A stretch of DNA of 64,000 bases, taken from DAHUYF01 sp035945115 (GTDB lineage Bacteria > Pseudomonadota > Alphaproteobacteria > ATCC43930 > CGMCC-115725). The stretch is from assembly GCA_035945115.1 (NCBI GenBank), contig DASZAN010000168.1:11461-75460 (forward strand), read 5' to 3'. Position 1 is the first letter of the stretch. Each line of letters begins with the position of its first letter. Under the pieces are notes generated by a model. It did no database searches. It was given only the letters and a program-made list of their open reading frames with translations, and had not been told where the DNA came from. Both the position numbers and the translations under genes were made by a program. This document shows positions 8,209 through 18,400 of the stretch, in pieces.

Positions 8209-9174
8209 ATGGCCGTTTACACCGACGTTCCCGACGACGATCTCCGCGCCTTTGTAGCCGACTACGACATCGGCGAGGTGATCTCCTGCAAAGGCATCGC
8301 CGAGGGCGTTGAGAACTCGAACTTCCTGCTCCGCGCCGATGCCGGCACCTTTTTCCTGACGCTCTACGAAAAGCGGGTCGATCCCGCCGATTTGCCGTTC
8401 TTCATTGCGCTCATGGAGCATCTCGCCAAGAACGGCATCGCCTGTCCCCTTCCGGTGAAGGCGAAGGACGGGGTGGCGCTGCGCCGCCTTTGCGGGCGGC
8501 CCGCCGCGATCATCACCTTCTTGGACGGCATGTGGCCGCGGCGCATCCATCCCTTCCACTGCAGCGCCGTCGGCGAGGCGCTGGCGCGCCTCCACCTCGC
8601 GGGCGCATCCTTTCCCATGCGCCGCCCAAACAATCTGTCGCTCGCCGGCTGGAAGCATTATGTCGAGGCATGCGGTGCACGCGCCGATGAGGTGCGGCCC
8701 GGCCTTGCCGCGGAGCTCGCCGCCGAGATCGCCGCTCTCCGCTCATCTTGGCCGACGCATCTGCCGGAGGGCGTCATCCACGCCGACCTCTTCCCCGACA
8801 ACATTCTTTTTCGCGGCGAGCGCGTCACCGGGATCATCGATTTCTACTTCGCCTGCACCGATTTCCTCGCTTACGACTTGGCGATCTGCCTCAACGCCTG
8901 GTGCTTCGAATCGGATGGCAGCTTCAACGTCACCAAGGCGCGCGCACTCATCGCCAGCTATCGCGCGGCGCGAGCGTTCACTGCGGCCGAGTTCGAAGCG
9001 CTGCCGCTCTTGGCGCGCGGCAGCGCGCTGCGATTCCTCCTGACGCGGCTCTACGACTGGCTCAACCATCCGCCGGGCGCCTTCGTCCGGCCCAAGGACC
9101 CCATCGAATATCTGCAAAAGCTGCGCTTCCACCGCGGCATCGCGCATCCCCGCGCCTACGGGGTGGATGCGTGA
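8209..9174 (+). CDS. thrB: Homoserine kinase (aminoglycoside-phosphotransferase fold)
   Basis: A 321-residue ThrB of the alphaproteobacterial type, which phosphorylates homoserine for threonine synthesis but has the APH/choline kinase fold rather than the GHMP fold. The start MAVYTDVPDDDL is typical and is preceded by GAGG-AAGACGGG. The catalytic loop VIHADLFPDNILF and the metal-binding GIIDFYFACTDFLAYDLA are intact. Its stop overlaps the GTG start of rnhA by four bases (GTGA), the common thrB-rnhA pair. The partner enzyme ThrC is encoded about 11 kb away at 19657. Confidence 0.95.
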   Translation: MAVYTDVPDDDLRAFVADYDIGEVISCKGIAEGVENSNFLLRADAGTFFLTLYEKRVDPADLPFFIALMEHLAKNGIACPLPVKAKDGVALRRLCGRPAAIITFLDGMWPRRIHPFHCSAVGEALARLHLAGASFPMRRPNNLSLAGWKHYVEACGARADEVRPGLAAELAAEIAALRSSWPTHLPEGVIHADLFPDNILFRGERVTGIIDFYFACTDFLAYDLAICLNAWCFESDGSFNVTKARALIASYRAARAFTAAEFEALPLLARGSALRFLLTRLYDWLNHPPGAFVRPKDPIEYLQKLRFHRGIAHPRAYGVDA

Positions 9175-9647
9175 ACGAGGCCGTCGCGCCATCGCCGAGC
9201 GGCGTCGTCGAAATCTTCACCGATGGCGCCTGCAGCGGCAATCCCGGTCCGGGCGGATGGGGCGCGATCTTGCGCTATGGCGCGCACGAGCGCGAGCTCA
9301 TGGGGTTCGATGAGGCCACCACCAACAACCGCATGGAGCTGATGGCGGCAATCGCCGCGCTCGAAGCGCTGAAGCGGCCGAGCCGCGTCCACATCCACAC
9401 CGACAGCCAGTATCTCCGCGATGGCATCACCCGCTTCATCCACGGCTGGAAGGCGCGCGGCTGGAAGACCGCGGACAAGAAGCCGGTCAAGAACATCGAC
9501 CTCTGGCAGCGCCTGGAGGCGGCGATGAAGTCACATCAGGTGGAATGGTTTTGGGTGCGCGGCCACGCTGGCCACCCCGAGAACGAACGCGCCGACGCGC
9601 TGGCGCGCGCGGGGATTGCCAAAGTGAGGGAGAACAGCCGCAAGTAA
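9171..9647 (+). CDS. rnhA: Ribonuclease HI
   Basis: A 158-residue RNase HI that cleaves the RNA strand of RNA-DNA hybrids. The four carboxylates are in place: Asp in FTDGACSGNPGPGGWG, Glu in NNRMELM, Asp in HTDSQYL and Asp in NERADALA; the catalytic His is in RGHAGHPEN. Translation starts at a GTG that overlaps the thrB stop, inferred from the coupling and the family length (about 150-155). Normal length, no fusion. Confidence 0.96.
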   Translation: MNEAVAPSPSGVVEIFTDGACSGNPGPGGWGAILRYGAHERELMGFDEATTNNRMELMAAIAALEALKRPSRVHIHTDSQYLRDGITRFIHGWKARGWKTADKKPVKNIDLWQRLEAAMKSHQVEWFWVRGHAGHPENERADALARAGIAKVRENSRK

Positions 9648-9654
9648 TCAGCCA

Positions 9655-9687
9655 TCAGTCGCCAGTCTCGTAGGGGCTGACGACTGA
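9655..9687. terminator. Stem-loop between convergent rnhA and peroxiredoxin genes
   Basis: TCAGTCGCCAGTC (9655-9667) pairs with the complementary stretch at about 9675-9687, giving a 13-base stem with one mismatch and one wobble, and a loop of about seven bases. It lies in the 59-base gap between two converging genes, where a two-way terminator is expected. There is no clear T-run on either side, so it may act only as a barrier or RNA-stabilising hairpin. Confidence 0.45.
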
Positions 9688-9706
9688 GAACTGGCAACGG
9701 AAAACT

Positions 9707-10189
9707 CTAGAGCGCTTTAAGAACCGCGTCGGCGCTCGACACCTCGAAGCTGCCGGGCTTCTCGACGTTGAGCATCTTGACGGTGCCATCGTCGACGATC
9801 ATGGCGTAGCGCTGCGAGCGCTTGCCGAGACCGTAGCCGCTGCCATCGAGCTCTAGGCCCATGGCGCGGGTGAAGTCGCCATTGCCGTCGGCGAGCATCT
9901 GCACCTTGCCGTCGGCCTTCTGTTCCTTGCCCCAGGCGTTCATGACGAAGGCGTCGTTGACCGAGAGGCAGGCGATGGCGGCGACACCCTTGCCCTTGAT
10001 CTCCGCGGCCTTCTCGACGAAGCCGGGGAGGTGCTTGGCCGAGCAAGTGGGCGTGAAGGCGCCGGGCAGCGCGAACAGAACCACCTTCTTGCCCTTGAAG
10101 AACTCGCCGGTGTCGATGTCCTTCATGCCCTCCGGCGTCATCTGCTTCACCTTCACCGCCGGAACCTTGTCGCCAACTTTGATGGTCAT
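9707..10189 (-). CDS. Peroxiredoxin, Prx5/1-Cys-like thiol peroxidase
   Basis: A 160-residue peroxiredoxin of the Prx5 group, reducing hydroperoxides. The peroxidatic Cys49 sits in PGAFTPTCS with the conserved Pro and Thr; Cys74 in ACLSVNDAF is the usual second, non-resolving cysteine. No cysteine is present in the C-terminal part where human PRDX5 has its resolving residue, so the enzyme must use an external thiol such as glutathione or glutaredoxin. It is encoded 93 bases downstream of the DsbD-like gene on the same strand, possibly as one unit. Confidence 0.93.
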   Translation of the reverse strand: MTIKVGDKVPAVKVKQMTPEGMKDIDTGEFFKGKKVVLFALPGAFTPTCSAKHLPGFVEKAAEIKGKGVAAIACLSVNDAFVMNAWGKEQKADGKVQMLADGNGDFTRAMGLELDGSGYGLGKRSQRYAMIVDDGTVKMLNVEKPGSFEVSSADAVLKAL

Positions 10190-10282
10190 CGCCTTTCCCC
10201 TTGCTTATGGCTCATTGGTTGGAATCTGGTCAGGGCTGCGCCCACGAAGGCGCCCACCATAGAGGGTCCCCGCGCCCCCGGT

Positions 10283-12388
10283 CTAGCGCGCGGCGCCGGC
10301 GATCTTGCTGCCCGGCCCGGCCGCGGCGGCGAGCGCGTCGAGCACGGCACCGGGCGTCAGCACTTCTGAAAGCGCGATGCCGCGCGGCGCGGCCGGACCG
10401 TAGACCGCATTGAAGGGAATGCCGTAGCGGCCGAAGCTCTTGAGATAGGCCGCGATCGCGTCGCTTGGGCGCGTCCAGTCGGCGCGCATGGCGATGATGC
10501 CCGGCGCAGCAAGCCGCGCGCGCACTTCGGGCTTTTCGATGACCAGCTCCTTGTTGACCTTGCAGGTGAGGCACCAGTCGGCGGTGACGTCGACGAACAC
10601 GAGCTTGCCCGCGCCCACCGCGCGCTCGAGCTCGGCGCGGTCGAAGGGTTGCCAGAACGCGTCCGGCGGCGCCGCGCCGGGCGGAGCCGCCAACACCATC
10701 GGGACAAGGAAAGCGCCGAGCACCAGCGCGGCGGGCACGATCCGCCGCGCCAGCGGCGCGCGCAGCAGCTGCAGCGACGCCGCGGTCGCGAGCATCAAGA
10801 GGGCGACAGCGAGCGCAGCCGCACGGCCGATCTCCGCCACCAGCACCGAGACGAGCCAGAGCGCGGTGAGCGCCAGCGCCACGCCCATGACGCGGCGGAG
10901 CACCAGCATCCAGCGACCCGGGGGCGGCAGGAAGCGCGCCAGCTGCGGGACCATCGCTACGAGCACATAAGGGGCGGCGAGGCCGATGCCCAGCGCCAGG
11001 AAGATGGCGACGATCTCGACGGGGCCGGCGGCGAGTGCGAAGCCGACGGCGGTGCCGAGGAATGGCGCTGAGCAGGGCGTCGCGAGCAAGGTCGCAAACG
11101 CGCCGATCGCGACGTTGCCGGCAAAGGAGGTGGCGTCGCCGCGGGCCGCAAGCCCGCCCAGCCAAGCCGGCAGCCGCACCTCGAAAAAGCCCCAGAGGTT
11201 GGCGGCGAAGAGCGTAACGATTGCCACCATGGCGATGAGAAAGAGCGGCTCTTGGAACTGCACGCCCCAGCCGATGGCGACGCCCGCCGCTTTGAGCGCC
11301 GCCATCACCCCCGCGAGCGCCAGGAACGAGAGCAGGATGCCGAGCGCCGTCGCGAGAAAGCCGAGCCGCAGCGCACGGCGTGAACGGCCGCCCTGCTCGA
11401 TCACGCTCAAGAGCTTGATCGACAGCACCGGCAGCACGCAGGGCATGAGATTGAGAATGAGCCCGCCCAGCAGCGCGATTGGTAGGATATCGAGGAGAAG
11501 GCCCAGCGCGCCTTCCGAGGGCGGCGCCGCAGCCGGGGCGACACGCGCCTCCAGCGCACGCGTGCCGTCGACCAGCGTCGCCGTGAGCGGCTCGCCGATA
11601 AGCCGCTCGACGGCCTTTCCATCGCCGAAGATCGGCAGGCGGAGCACACTCACGCCGTCCTCCTCGCGTACCGGGGAGAGTGGCTTCCCGAAGGCGACGC
11701 CCGCCGGCGCTTCGATGAAGGCGTCGGGCGCGGCAAGCAGCGGCGACGCGGCGACGCGGAGCGCGAGCTCGGGATGGCGGCCGGCCGAAATAGTGGCACC
11801 CTCGAGTTTGAACTCGGCGCTACCGCCCTTCGCCGGCACGCGCGCCTCATATCGGGCGATGAGCGCAGCGAAATTGCTGCCGCTCGCAGCACCGGCGGCG
11901 GCCACATTCATGTCGAAGACAGCGTCATAGGGGATGCAAATGTCGTCGCAGGTGAGATAGCTGAGCGCGACATGGAGGTGCGCCGGTTGACCCGGCCGCT
12001 CGAGCTTTGCCGCGATCGGGAACACCACCGCGTCGGTGTAGCCGATGGTCTCGAGCCCCAACACCGAGAAACGCTGCGGCGCGGGCCAATCCATCTCGGT
12101 CGCCGCAAGATTCGTCGAGCCCGCCCAGTCGAGCCGCGGCGGATAACCGGCATCGCCGGGCGAGCGCCAATAGATCTTCCAATTCGGCGCCAAGCGGAAC
12201 TCGAGGCCGAGGCGAAGCTGCGCCCCGTCACCGGCGTCGGGCGCGGCCGCGACCAGCCGCACCCGGCCCTGGTCGGTCACGAACCAGTCGCTGGCGCCGC
12301 CATCGGCCATGGCCGGGGGCGCGAGACCGAGCGCCAGCGCCGCCGCGAGCACGGCCCGCCACACCCATTGTCTCATCACGTCAGCCAT
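10283..12388 (-). CDS. DsbD/ScsB-like thiol:disulfide reductase
   Basis: A 701-residue membrane protein that carries reducing power from cytoplasmic thioredoxin to the periplasm. Order: signal peptide (1-28, ending AMADGG), periplasmic domain with NWKIYWRSPGDAGYPP and the Cys pair in TCDDICIP, a polytopic CcdA-like domain (from about residue 300) with the two redox cysteines in LMPCVLP and ATPCSAP, and a C-terminal thioredoxin domain with WCLTC. The layout is that of ScsB/DsbD proteins with the long N-terminal domain. The start at 12388 was chosen for its signal peptide and GGAGGG ribosome site. Substrates may include cytochrome c or copper-handling proteins; this is not shown here. Confidence 0.92.
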   Translation of the reverse strand: MADVMRQWVWRAVLAAALALGLAPPAMADGGASDWFVTDQGRVRLVAAAPDAGDGAQLRLGLEFRLAPNWKIYWRSPGDAGYPPRLDWAGSTNLAATEMDWPAPQRFSVLGLETIGYTDAVVFPIAAKLERPGQPAHLHVALSYLTCDDICIPYDAVFDMNVAAAGAASGSNFAALIARYEARVPAKGGSAEFKLEGATISAGRHPELALRVAASPLLAAPDAFIEAPAGVAFGKPLSPVREEDGVSVLRLPIFGDGKAVERLIGEPLTATLVDGTRALEARVAPAAAPPSEGALGLLLDILPIALLGGLILNLMPCVLPVLSIKLLSVIEQGGRSRRALRLGFLATALGILLSFLALAGVMAALKAAGVAIGWGVQFQEPLFLIAMVAIVTLFAANLWGFFEVRLPAWLGGLAARGDATSFAGNVAIGAFATLLATPCSAPFLGTAVGFALAAGPVEIVAIFLALGIGLAAPYVLVAMVPQLARFLPPPGRWMLVLRRVMGVALALTALWLVSVLVAEIGRAAALAVALLMLATAASLQLLRAPLARRIVPAALVLGAFLVPMVLAAPPGAAPPDAFWQPFDRAELERAVGAGKLVFVDVTADWCLTCKVNKELVIEKPEVRARLAAPGIIAMRADWTRPSDAIAAYLKSFGRYGIPFNAVYGPAAPRGIALSEVLTPGAVLDALAAAAGPGSKIAGAAR

Positions 12389-12524
12389 CGGCCCTCCAAC
12401 CCGCCCGTTATATAGGGCTGAGCGCGGGGCGGCGCTCACAAAACTTCACACCCGCGCGATTGCTCGGGGACCCGCAGGTTCGGCTTGCAAGGCCCTGCCG
12501 CGGGGCCTATGTCAAAAGCCGACC

Positions 12525-13091
12525 ATGAAGACCGCCGCCACCTCGCTTGCCGGCCAGCTCCTCATCGCCATGCCGCAAATGCAAGATCGGCGCTTCGAGC
12601 GCTCGGTCATCTTCCTCTGCGTCCACAATGCCGAGGGGGCGATGGGGCTGGTGGTCAACAAGACCATCGATTCCGTGAGCCTGCAGGAGCTTTTGGAGAA
12701 GCTCAAAGTGCCCTGCGCCGGACTCAAGGGCTCCTCGCGCGTCCACGCCGGCGGTCCCGTCGAGGAAGGCCGCGGCTTCGTGCTCCATTCCGACGACTAC
12801 CTCGAGGAGAACAGCCTGGCCGTCGGCAACCACCTAGCGCTCACCGCGACCCTCGACATCCTCCGCGCGATTGGCCGCGGCGAAGGGCCGCGCCGGAGCC
12901 TCCTGGCCCTGGGATACGCCGGCTGGGGACCGGGCCAACTCGACCAAGAGATGCAGGCCAACAGCTGGATCCACGTGCCCGCCGACGAAGCGATCGTCTT
13001 CGACGAGCATCTCGGCGACAAATGGCAGCGCGCGCTCGCCAAGCTCGGCATCGACCCGCTGTCCCTCTCGGGCGACGCGGGGCACGCGTAG
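12525..13091 (+). CDS. YqgE/AlgH family protein (UPF0301)
   Basis: A 188-residue UPF0301 protein: SLAGQLLIAMPQMQDRRFERSVIFLC at the start, EGAMGLVVNK, GGPVEEGRGFVLH and LGYAGWGPGQLDQEM are diagnostic. The molecular function is not established; in Pseudomonas AlgH was first linked to alginate regulation. Start ATG at 12525 gives the standard N-terminus MKTAATSLAGQL. It is divergent from the DsbD-like gene and converges on livF with an eight-base gap. Confidence 0.92.
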   Translation: MKTAATSLAGQLLIAMPQMQDRRFERSVIFLCVHNAEGAMGLVVNKTIDSVSLQELLEKLKVPCAGLKGSSRVHAGGPVEEGRGFVLHSDDYLEENSLAVGNHLALTATLDILRAIGRGEGPRRSLLALGYAGWGPGQLDQEMQANSWIHVPADEAIVFDEHLGDKWQRALAKLGIDPLSLSGDAGHA

Positions 13092-13099
13092 GCGCCGAA

Positions 13100-13797
13100 C
13101 TAAATCCCGAGATACGCCGCCTGGACCTGCTTGTTGTTGGCGAGCTCGGCACTCGTCCCTTCCATGATGATGCGGCCGCTTTCGAGCACATAGGCGCGGT
13201 CGACCAGGCTGAGCGCCCGGCTCACATTCTGCTCGACGAGGAGGATCGCCGTGCCCATGGCGCGAATCTCCTCGATCTTGGCGAAGGTCACGTCGGTGAT
13301 GACAGGGGCGAGGCCGAGCGAGGGCTCGTCGAGCATGAGCAGGCGCGGCTTCAGCATGAGGCCGCGTCCCACCGCCAGCATCTGCTGCTCGCCGCCGCTC
13401 ATCGTGCCGGCGAGCTGCTGGCGGCGCTCGGCCAGCACGGGAAAGATCGTGAAGACGAGATCGAGCGAGCGGTGCCGCTCGGCCTTGGCGGCGGGAATGT
13501 AGGCGCCGATCTCGAGATTTTCCTTGACCGTGAGCTCGGGAAAGACCTGGCGCCCCTCCGGCACATGGGCGATGCCGAGTGCCGTGATCTTGTAGGGCGC
13601 GAGCTCGGTGATATCAGCACCGAGGAAGGTGATGCGCCCGGCGCTCGGCCGCACCAGGCCGGAGATGGCGCGCAAGGTGGTGCTCTTGCCGGCGCCGTTG
13701 GCGCCGAGCAACCCCACCGCCTCGCCTTCCCCCACCGAGAGGCTCACGCCGGTGATGGCCGGGACCGCGCCGTAGCCGGCGCTCACGCCCGAAAGCG

Positions 13798-13804
<7 letters not shown>
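13100..13804 (-). CDS. livF: Branched-chain amino acid-type ABC transporter, ATP-binding protein LivF
   Basis: A 234-residue ATPase of the LivF group. Walker A GANGAGKST, signature MSGGEQQML, Walker B LLMLDEPSLGLAP and the LivF-specific HVPEGRQVFPELTV are present. It pairs with LivG on the cytoplasmic face of the LivHM channel. It is last of the five-gene set and overlaps livG by seven bases. The family also imports urea, amides or aromatic acids, so the substrate is undetermined. Confidence 0.93.
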
Positions 13805-14542
<738 letters not shown>

Positions 14543-14550
<8 letters not shown>

Positions 14551-15547
14551 CGCGCGCCGCCCCGACCGGCGCCGCGGCAGCGGGTGCAAGACGCTTCCAG
14601 GCGTCGCTCACGAAGCCGATGAGGCCCGCTGGCCGCCAGAGAATGACCGTCATCAGGATCAGGCTGTAGACAGTGAGCTGCACGCCGCCCAAGCCGCTGC
14701 CGAGCCAGCTTTGCAAGAGCGCCGACAGCGCCTCGAGAAGCACTGTGCCCAACACGGGCCCCCACAAGGTGCCGATGCCGCCGACGATCGACACGAGCGC
14801 CGCCTCGACGGAGATATTGAAGCTGAAGGCCGTGTTGGGATCGATGAAGTAGATGTACTGCACATAGAACGTGCCGGCGAGCGCCGTCAGAAAGGCGCTG
14901 ATCATATAGATCTGGCGCTTGATGCGGAGCGCGTTGACGCCGACCGCTTCAGCCGCATCCTCGTCCTCGCCGACGGCGACGAGATAGTAGCCCATCCACG
15001 AGCGCTCGATGCGGTAGGTGATGAAGAGCCCGAGCGCCAGGAGTGCGAGCGCGATGTAGTAATAGGCGGCCTTGCCATCGAACTGCATCATCAAGGGATC
15101 GTCGCCGAGATTGGGAATGGTGGTGCCTTCCGCGCCCCAGGCGAAATCGCGGAACTTGAGGAACAGCAGCATCAGCACCTGCGCCGTGGCGATGGTGGCG
15201 ATGGCGAAGTAGGGGCCGCGGAGACGGAAGCAAAGCGCACCGATCGGCAGGCTCGCCAGCATCGCCACGAGGCCGCCCGCCAGCATGCCGAGCCAGGGCG
15301 AGATGTCGAAGCGGATGAGGAGGATCGTCGAGGTATAGGCGCCCAAGCCGAAATAGGCGGCGTGCCCCAACGAGAGCTGCTTCGCATATCCGCCCATCAG
15401 GTTCCAGGCAACGCCGATGAAGGCGAAAAGCAGCACGCGGATGGCGATGTCGATGGCGAAGCGGTTGGCGACAACGAGCGGCAGCGCAACCGCCGCCGCC
15501 GCGAGCACGGCGACGGCGAGAGTGCGCCAGTGAGGTTGATACCTCAC
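14543..15547 (-). CDS. livM: Branched-chain amino acid-type ABC transporter permease LivM
   Basis: A 334-residue inner-membrane permease with eight to ten hydrophobic segments. LSLGHAAYFGLGAYTS and the LivM hallmark GPYFAIATIA are clear, and IVGGIGTLWGPVLGT is the conserved loop contacting the ATPases. I place the start at the GTG at 15547, which overlaps the livH stop in a GTGA; a TTG three codons earlier is possible. Forms the channel with LivH. Confidence 0.92.
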
Positions 15548-16413
15548 CGCGTCCAACCGCCGAAAAGCCCGTTGGGGCGGAATGCCAGCGTCGCCAGCAA
15601 CATGAGGAAGACGACGATGAGACCGGAATCCGCGCCGACGAACTGAATGCCCAAGGACTCGGCGACGCCCATCATGAGGCTGGCGATGAGCGCGCCGGTG
15701 ACATTGCCGAGCGTCCCCAGCACCACGGCGACAAAGGCCATCAGCACGAAGACTTGGCCCACCAAGGGATAGGCGGGATAGAACGGCATCAGCAGCGAGC
15801 CCGCCGCGCCGGCGAGCGCCAGCGCCACGCCCACGGCGACGGCGAAGACGCGGTCGGGGTTGATGCCCATCAGCATGGCGACATCCCGGTTCTGGGCTGC
15901 GGCGCGCATCGCCTTGCCGAGATCCGTGGCGCGGAGAAAGATCCAGAGGATGGCGCTCAACCCCATCGCCACGGCAAAGGCGATGAGCTTCGCCACGCTC
16001 ACATAGAGCGTGCCGAGATGAAGCGCCGCTTCGGTATAGGGCGTCTGCACGGTGCGGTAGTTCGCGCTGAAGAGCAGCAAAACGACATTCATCAAGAGGA
16101 GCGAGAGCGCGAAGGTGAGGAAGATCTGCGGCATGTCGCCCAAGGCGAGCACGCGACGGATGAGAAAATGCTGCACCAGCATGCCAATGATGAAGAGCGC
16201 CGGCATGGTGAGGAGAAGCGAGGCAAGCGGATCGATGGCGAGGCGCGTCGCCAGAAAGAAGCTCATATACATGCCGATCATCACGAACTCGCCCTGGGCG
16301 AAGTTGACGATCTTGACGACGCCGAAGATGAGCGTAACGCCGATGCTCACGAGCGCGTAGATGCCGCCGATGAGCAAGCCGTTGATGACGGCCTGTGCGA
16401 GAGTGACGAGCAT
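15544..16413 (-). CDS. livH: Branched-chain amino acid-type ABC transporter permease LivH
   Basis: A 289-residue permease beginning MLVTLAQAVINGLLIGGIYALV, with GVTLIFGVVKIVNFAQGEFVMIG, the typical first segment of LivH, and the coupling loop VVLGTLGNVTGALIAS near the C-terminus. Multiple membrane spans throughout. Start ATG at 16413 lies 20 bases after the binding-protein gene. Together with livM, livG, livF and the binding protein it makes a complete importer. Confidence 0.93.
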   Translation of the reverse strand: MLVTLAQAVINGLLIGGIYALVSIGVTLIFGVVKIVNFAQGEFVMIGMYMSFFLATRLAIDPLASLLLTMPALFIIGMLVQHFLIRRVLALGDMPQIFLTFALSLLLMNVVLLLFSANYRTVQTPYTEAALHLGTLYVSVAKLIAFAVAMGLSAILWIFLRATDLGKAMRAAAQNRDVAMLMGINPDRVFAVAVGVALALAGAAGSLLMPFYPAYPLVGQVFVLMAFVAVVLGTLGNVTGALIASLMMGVAESLGIQFVGADSGLIVVFLMLLATLAFRPNGLFGGWTR

Positions 16414-16433
16414 GTGCCGCGGACGGACCGCGC

Positions 16434-17669
16434 TTACGTCTTCAAGAGCGGCGCGCGCGCCTCTTCCGTCGGGAAGACACTGGCAAGATCGCCCTTTTGC
16501 CACTGCACGCCCACGGGATGTCCGTAGATGTTCTTGCCGTCCGGCCCGAACTTGACCTTGCCGCCGGGACACATCGCGGCGTAGCCCTGCGACACATCGA
16601 GCGATGCCAGCGCATCCCGCACCTTCTGCGGATCGGTCGAGGCCGCGCGCTCGAGCGCGTCGGCGATCATGAAGGTCTGCGCCACCAAGCCGCCCGCATA
16701 TTCGAAAAGGAATTCGCCATGCCGCTTCTGGTATTCGGCATTGACCTTCTGTGCGTTGGCGTCGATGTCGTGGTTCCAATGGGCGACGCCGAGCAATCCT
16801 TCGGCGGCAGTGCCGACATTCTTGTAGAAGTCGGGAATGACGAAGCCGCCCGAGCCGCCATTGATGGCGACGTCGAGGCCGACCTGCTTGATGGTGCGGA
16901 TGATGAGGATGAGGTCGTTCAAGTACGACACCGGGAAGAGCATGTTGGCGCCGGACGACTTCACCTTGTTCATGAGCGGCCCGGCATCGCTGATTCCCGC
17001 CGAATAGGGCTCGAAGAGCACGATCTCGGCGCCAACGCCGGGCGCCTGCTCGCGGAGGCCGTTCGAGGTCGCGGTGCCGAAGGCGGTGTTCTCGAAGATC
17101 ACAGCCACCTTGGGCTTGTCGCTCACCAGCTTCGCCATTTGCAATTGCGCCTGGGCGAATTGCGAGGCGCGGGCGAAGGGGGTGAAGGTGTAGCGCCGGC
17201 CGCGGTTCAGCTGATCGCTGCTCGAGCCGGTGAGGATCGGCACCTTGGCGCGCTCCGCCACCTCACTGGCGATAAGGGTGAGCGCGCTCGCAAACGCGCC
17301 GTGAATGGCCGAGAGATTGTAGCTGTTGATGAGGCGGTCGGTCTCGGTGCGCGTCACCGTCGTGTCGCTCTGCACGTCGGAGACGATGAGGTTGAGCTTG
17401 GCGCCGCCCAGCGATTTGATGCCGCCCGCGTCGTTCACCATTTCGGCCGCAAGCTTCGCCGCAGCGACGCAGCCCTGACCGATCTGCGCGAAGCTGCCGG
17501 TGGTCGGATAGAGCGCGCCGATATTCACGGTCTGCTCCGCGCCGCGGCTGATGCGGGGCATGCCGATCGCGGCGAGGGTCCCCATCGCCACGGCGCCGCG
17601 TGCCGATTTGACAAGAAACTCGCGGCGGCGAAGCCGGTCGATTCGCTGATTGCGAGAAGCGCCCATCAT
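16434..17669 (-). CDS. ABC transporter periplasmic substrate-binding protein (Leu/Ile/Val-binding family)
   Basis: A 411-residue type I periplasmic binding protein. The N-terminus RLRRREFLVKSARGAVAMG looks like a twin-arginine signal, followed by cleavage near SRGAEQ. The mature protein starts VNIGALYPTTGSFAQIGQG, the usual lobe-1 opening, and contains IHGAFASALTLIASEVAE. First gene of the operon with livHMGF. Two ATGs (17669, 17666) follow a GGGGGAGG site; spacing favours the second. Ligand cannot be read from the sequence: branched-chain amino acids, amides and aromatic acids are all possible. A 97-base gap separates it from the acetyltransferase gene upstream. Confidence 0.9.
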   Translation of the reverse strand: MMGASRNQRIDRLRRREFLVKSARGAVAMGTLAAIGMPRISRGAEQTVNIGALYPTTGSFAQIGQGCVAAAKLAAEMVNDAGGIKSLGGAKLNLIVSDVQSDTTVTRTETDRLINSYNLSAIHGAFASALTLIASEVAERAKVPILTGSSSDQLNRGRRYTFTPFARASQFAQAQLQMAKLVSDKPKVAVIFENTAFGTATSNGLREQAPGVGAEIVLFEPYSAGISDAGPLMNKVKSSGANMLFPVSYLNDLILIIRTIKQVGLDVAINGGSGGFVIPDFYKNVGTAAEGLLGVAHWNHDIDANAQKVNAEYQKRHGEFLFEYAGGLVAQTFMIADALERAASTDPQKVRDALASLDVSQGYAAMCPGGKVKFGPDGKNIYGHPVGVQWQKGDLASVFPTEEARAPLLKT

Positions 17670-17766
17670 CCTCCCCCGAGATCGTTCTTGTCGTTTTTAG
17701 AGCCGCCAGAATGGTCGGTGCGGCGGCGATTGTAAACGGGGCGATCTTCGGCCGCACCGCGTTTTC

Positions 17767-18384
17767 TTACCGCCCCGAGCTTTCACCCAGCCACTCCTCG
17801 CGCAGGATCGCGAAAAGCACGTGGTCCTGCCAGCGGCCGTCGATGCAGAGATATTCTCGGGCGAAGCCCTCCTCGCGGAAGCGGCTCTTGAGAAGAAGGC
17901 CGCGGCTCGGCGCGTTGTGCGGCAATGTCGCGGCTTCGATGCGATGGAGCTTCAGGCGCTGAAAGGCGAATCCAAGGACGAGCTGGAGACCCGCCGTCAT
18001 GTAGCCCTGGCGGCCATAGCGCTCGCCGATCCAATAGCCGAGGCTGCCCGTCTCGGCGACGCCGCGGCGCACGTTGCTGAGGCCGATGCCGCCGACCAGC
18101 GCATCGTCCTCGAGGCGGAACACTAGGAAGCTGTAGCCCTGGTCGGTGCGCCAATCGGCGGCGTAGCGCTGGAGGCGGCGGCGAAAGGCGCCGCGCGTCA
18201 GCGAATCCGCCGACCAGCTCGGCTCCCAGGGCGTCAGGAAGGGCCGCGATTCGCCGCGGAGCGCCGCCCAGGCCTGCCAGTCGCCGCGTTCGGCAGGCCG
18301 CAGCAGAACGCGCTCGCCGAAGAGCCGGAGTGCCGGCGGCGCGGCGCCGAACAAGCGCGGTAGGCGCAGCAAGTCGGCGGCCAA
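17767..18384 (-). CDS. GNAT acetyltransferase, RimJ/RimL type
   Basis: About 205 residues with the RimJ-like fold: ERVLLRPAERGDWQAWAALR at the start, VGGIGLSNVRRGVAETGSLGYWIGERYGRQGYMTAG as the acetyl-CoA-binding core, and a C-terminal ...LLLKSRFREEGFAREYL...W.D...FAILREEW, typical of enzymes acetylating ribosomal-protein N-termini. No ATG fits; I propose the TTG at 18384, behind a GGGGG stretch and 16 bases after the M16 gene stop, with another TTG at 18372 possible. The gene is last in thrC-M16-GNAT. Target protein unknown. Confidence 0.82.
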   Translation of the reverse strand: MAADLLRLPRLFGAAPPALRLFGERVLLRPAERGDWQAWAALRGESRPFLTPWEPSWSADSLTRGAFRRRLQRYAADWRTDQGYSFLVFRLEDDALVGGIGLSNVRRGVAETGSLGYWIGERYGRQGYMTAGLQLVLGFAFQRLKLHRIEAATLPHNAPSRGLLLKSRFREEGFAREYLCIDGRWQDHVLFAILREEWLGESSGR

Positions 18385-18400
18385 GGATCGCCCCCTGCCC

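Noticed and set aside
7303..8658. 451-residue protein extending the lipoprotein upstream
   Set aside because: The extra N-terminal part overlaps the CDGSH gene and thrB in other frames and lacks motifs; the lipobox start at 7830 is far better.
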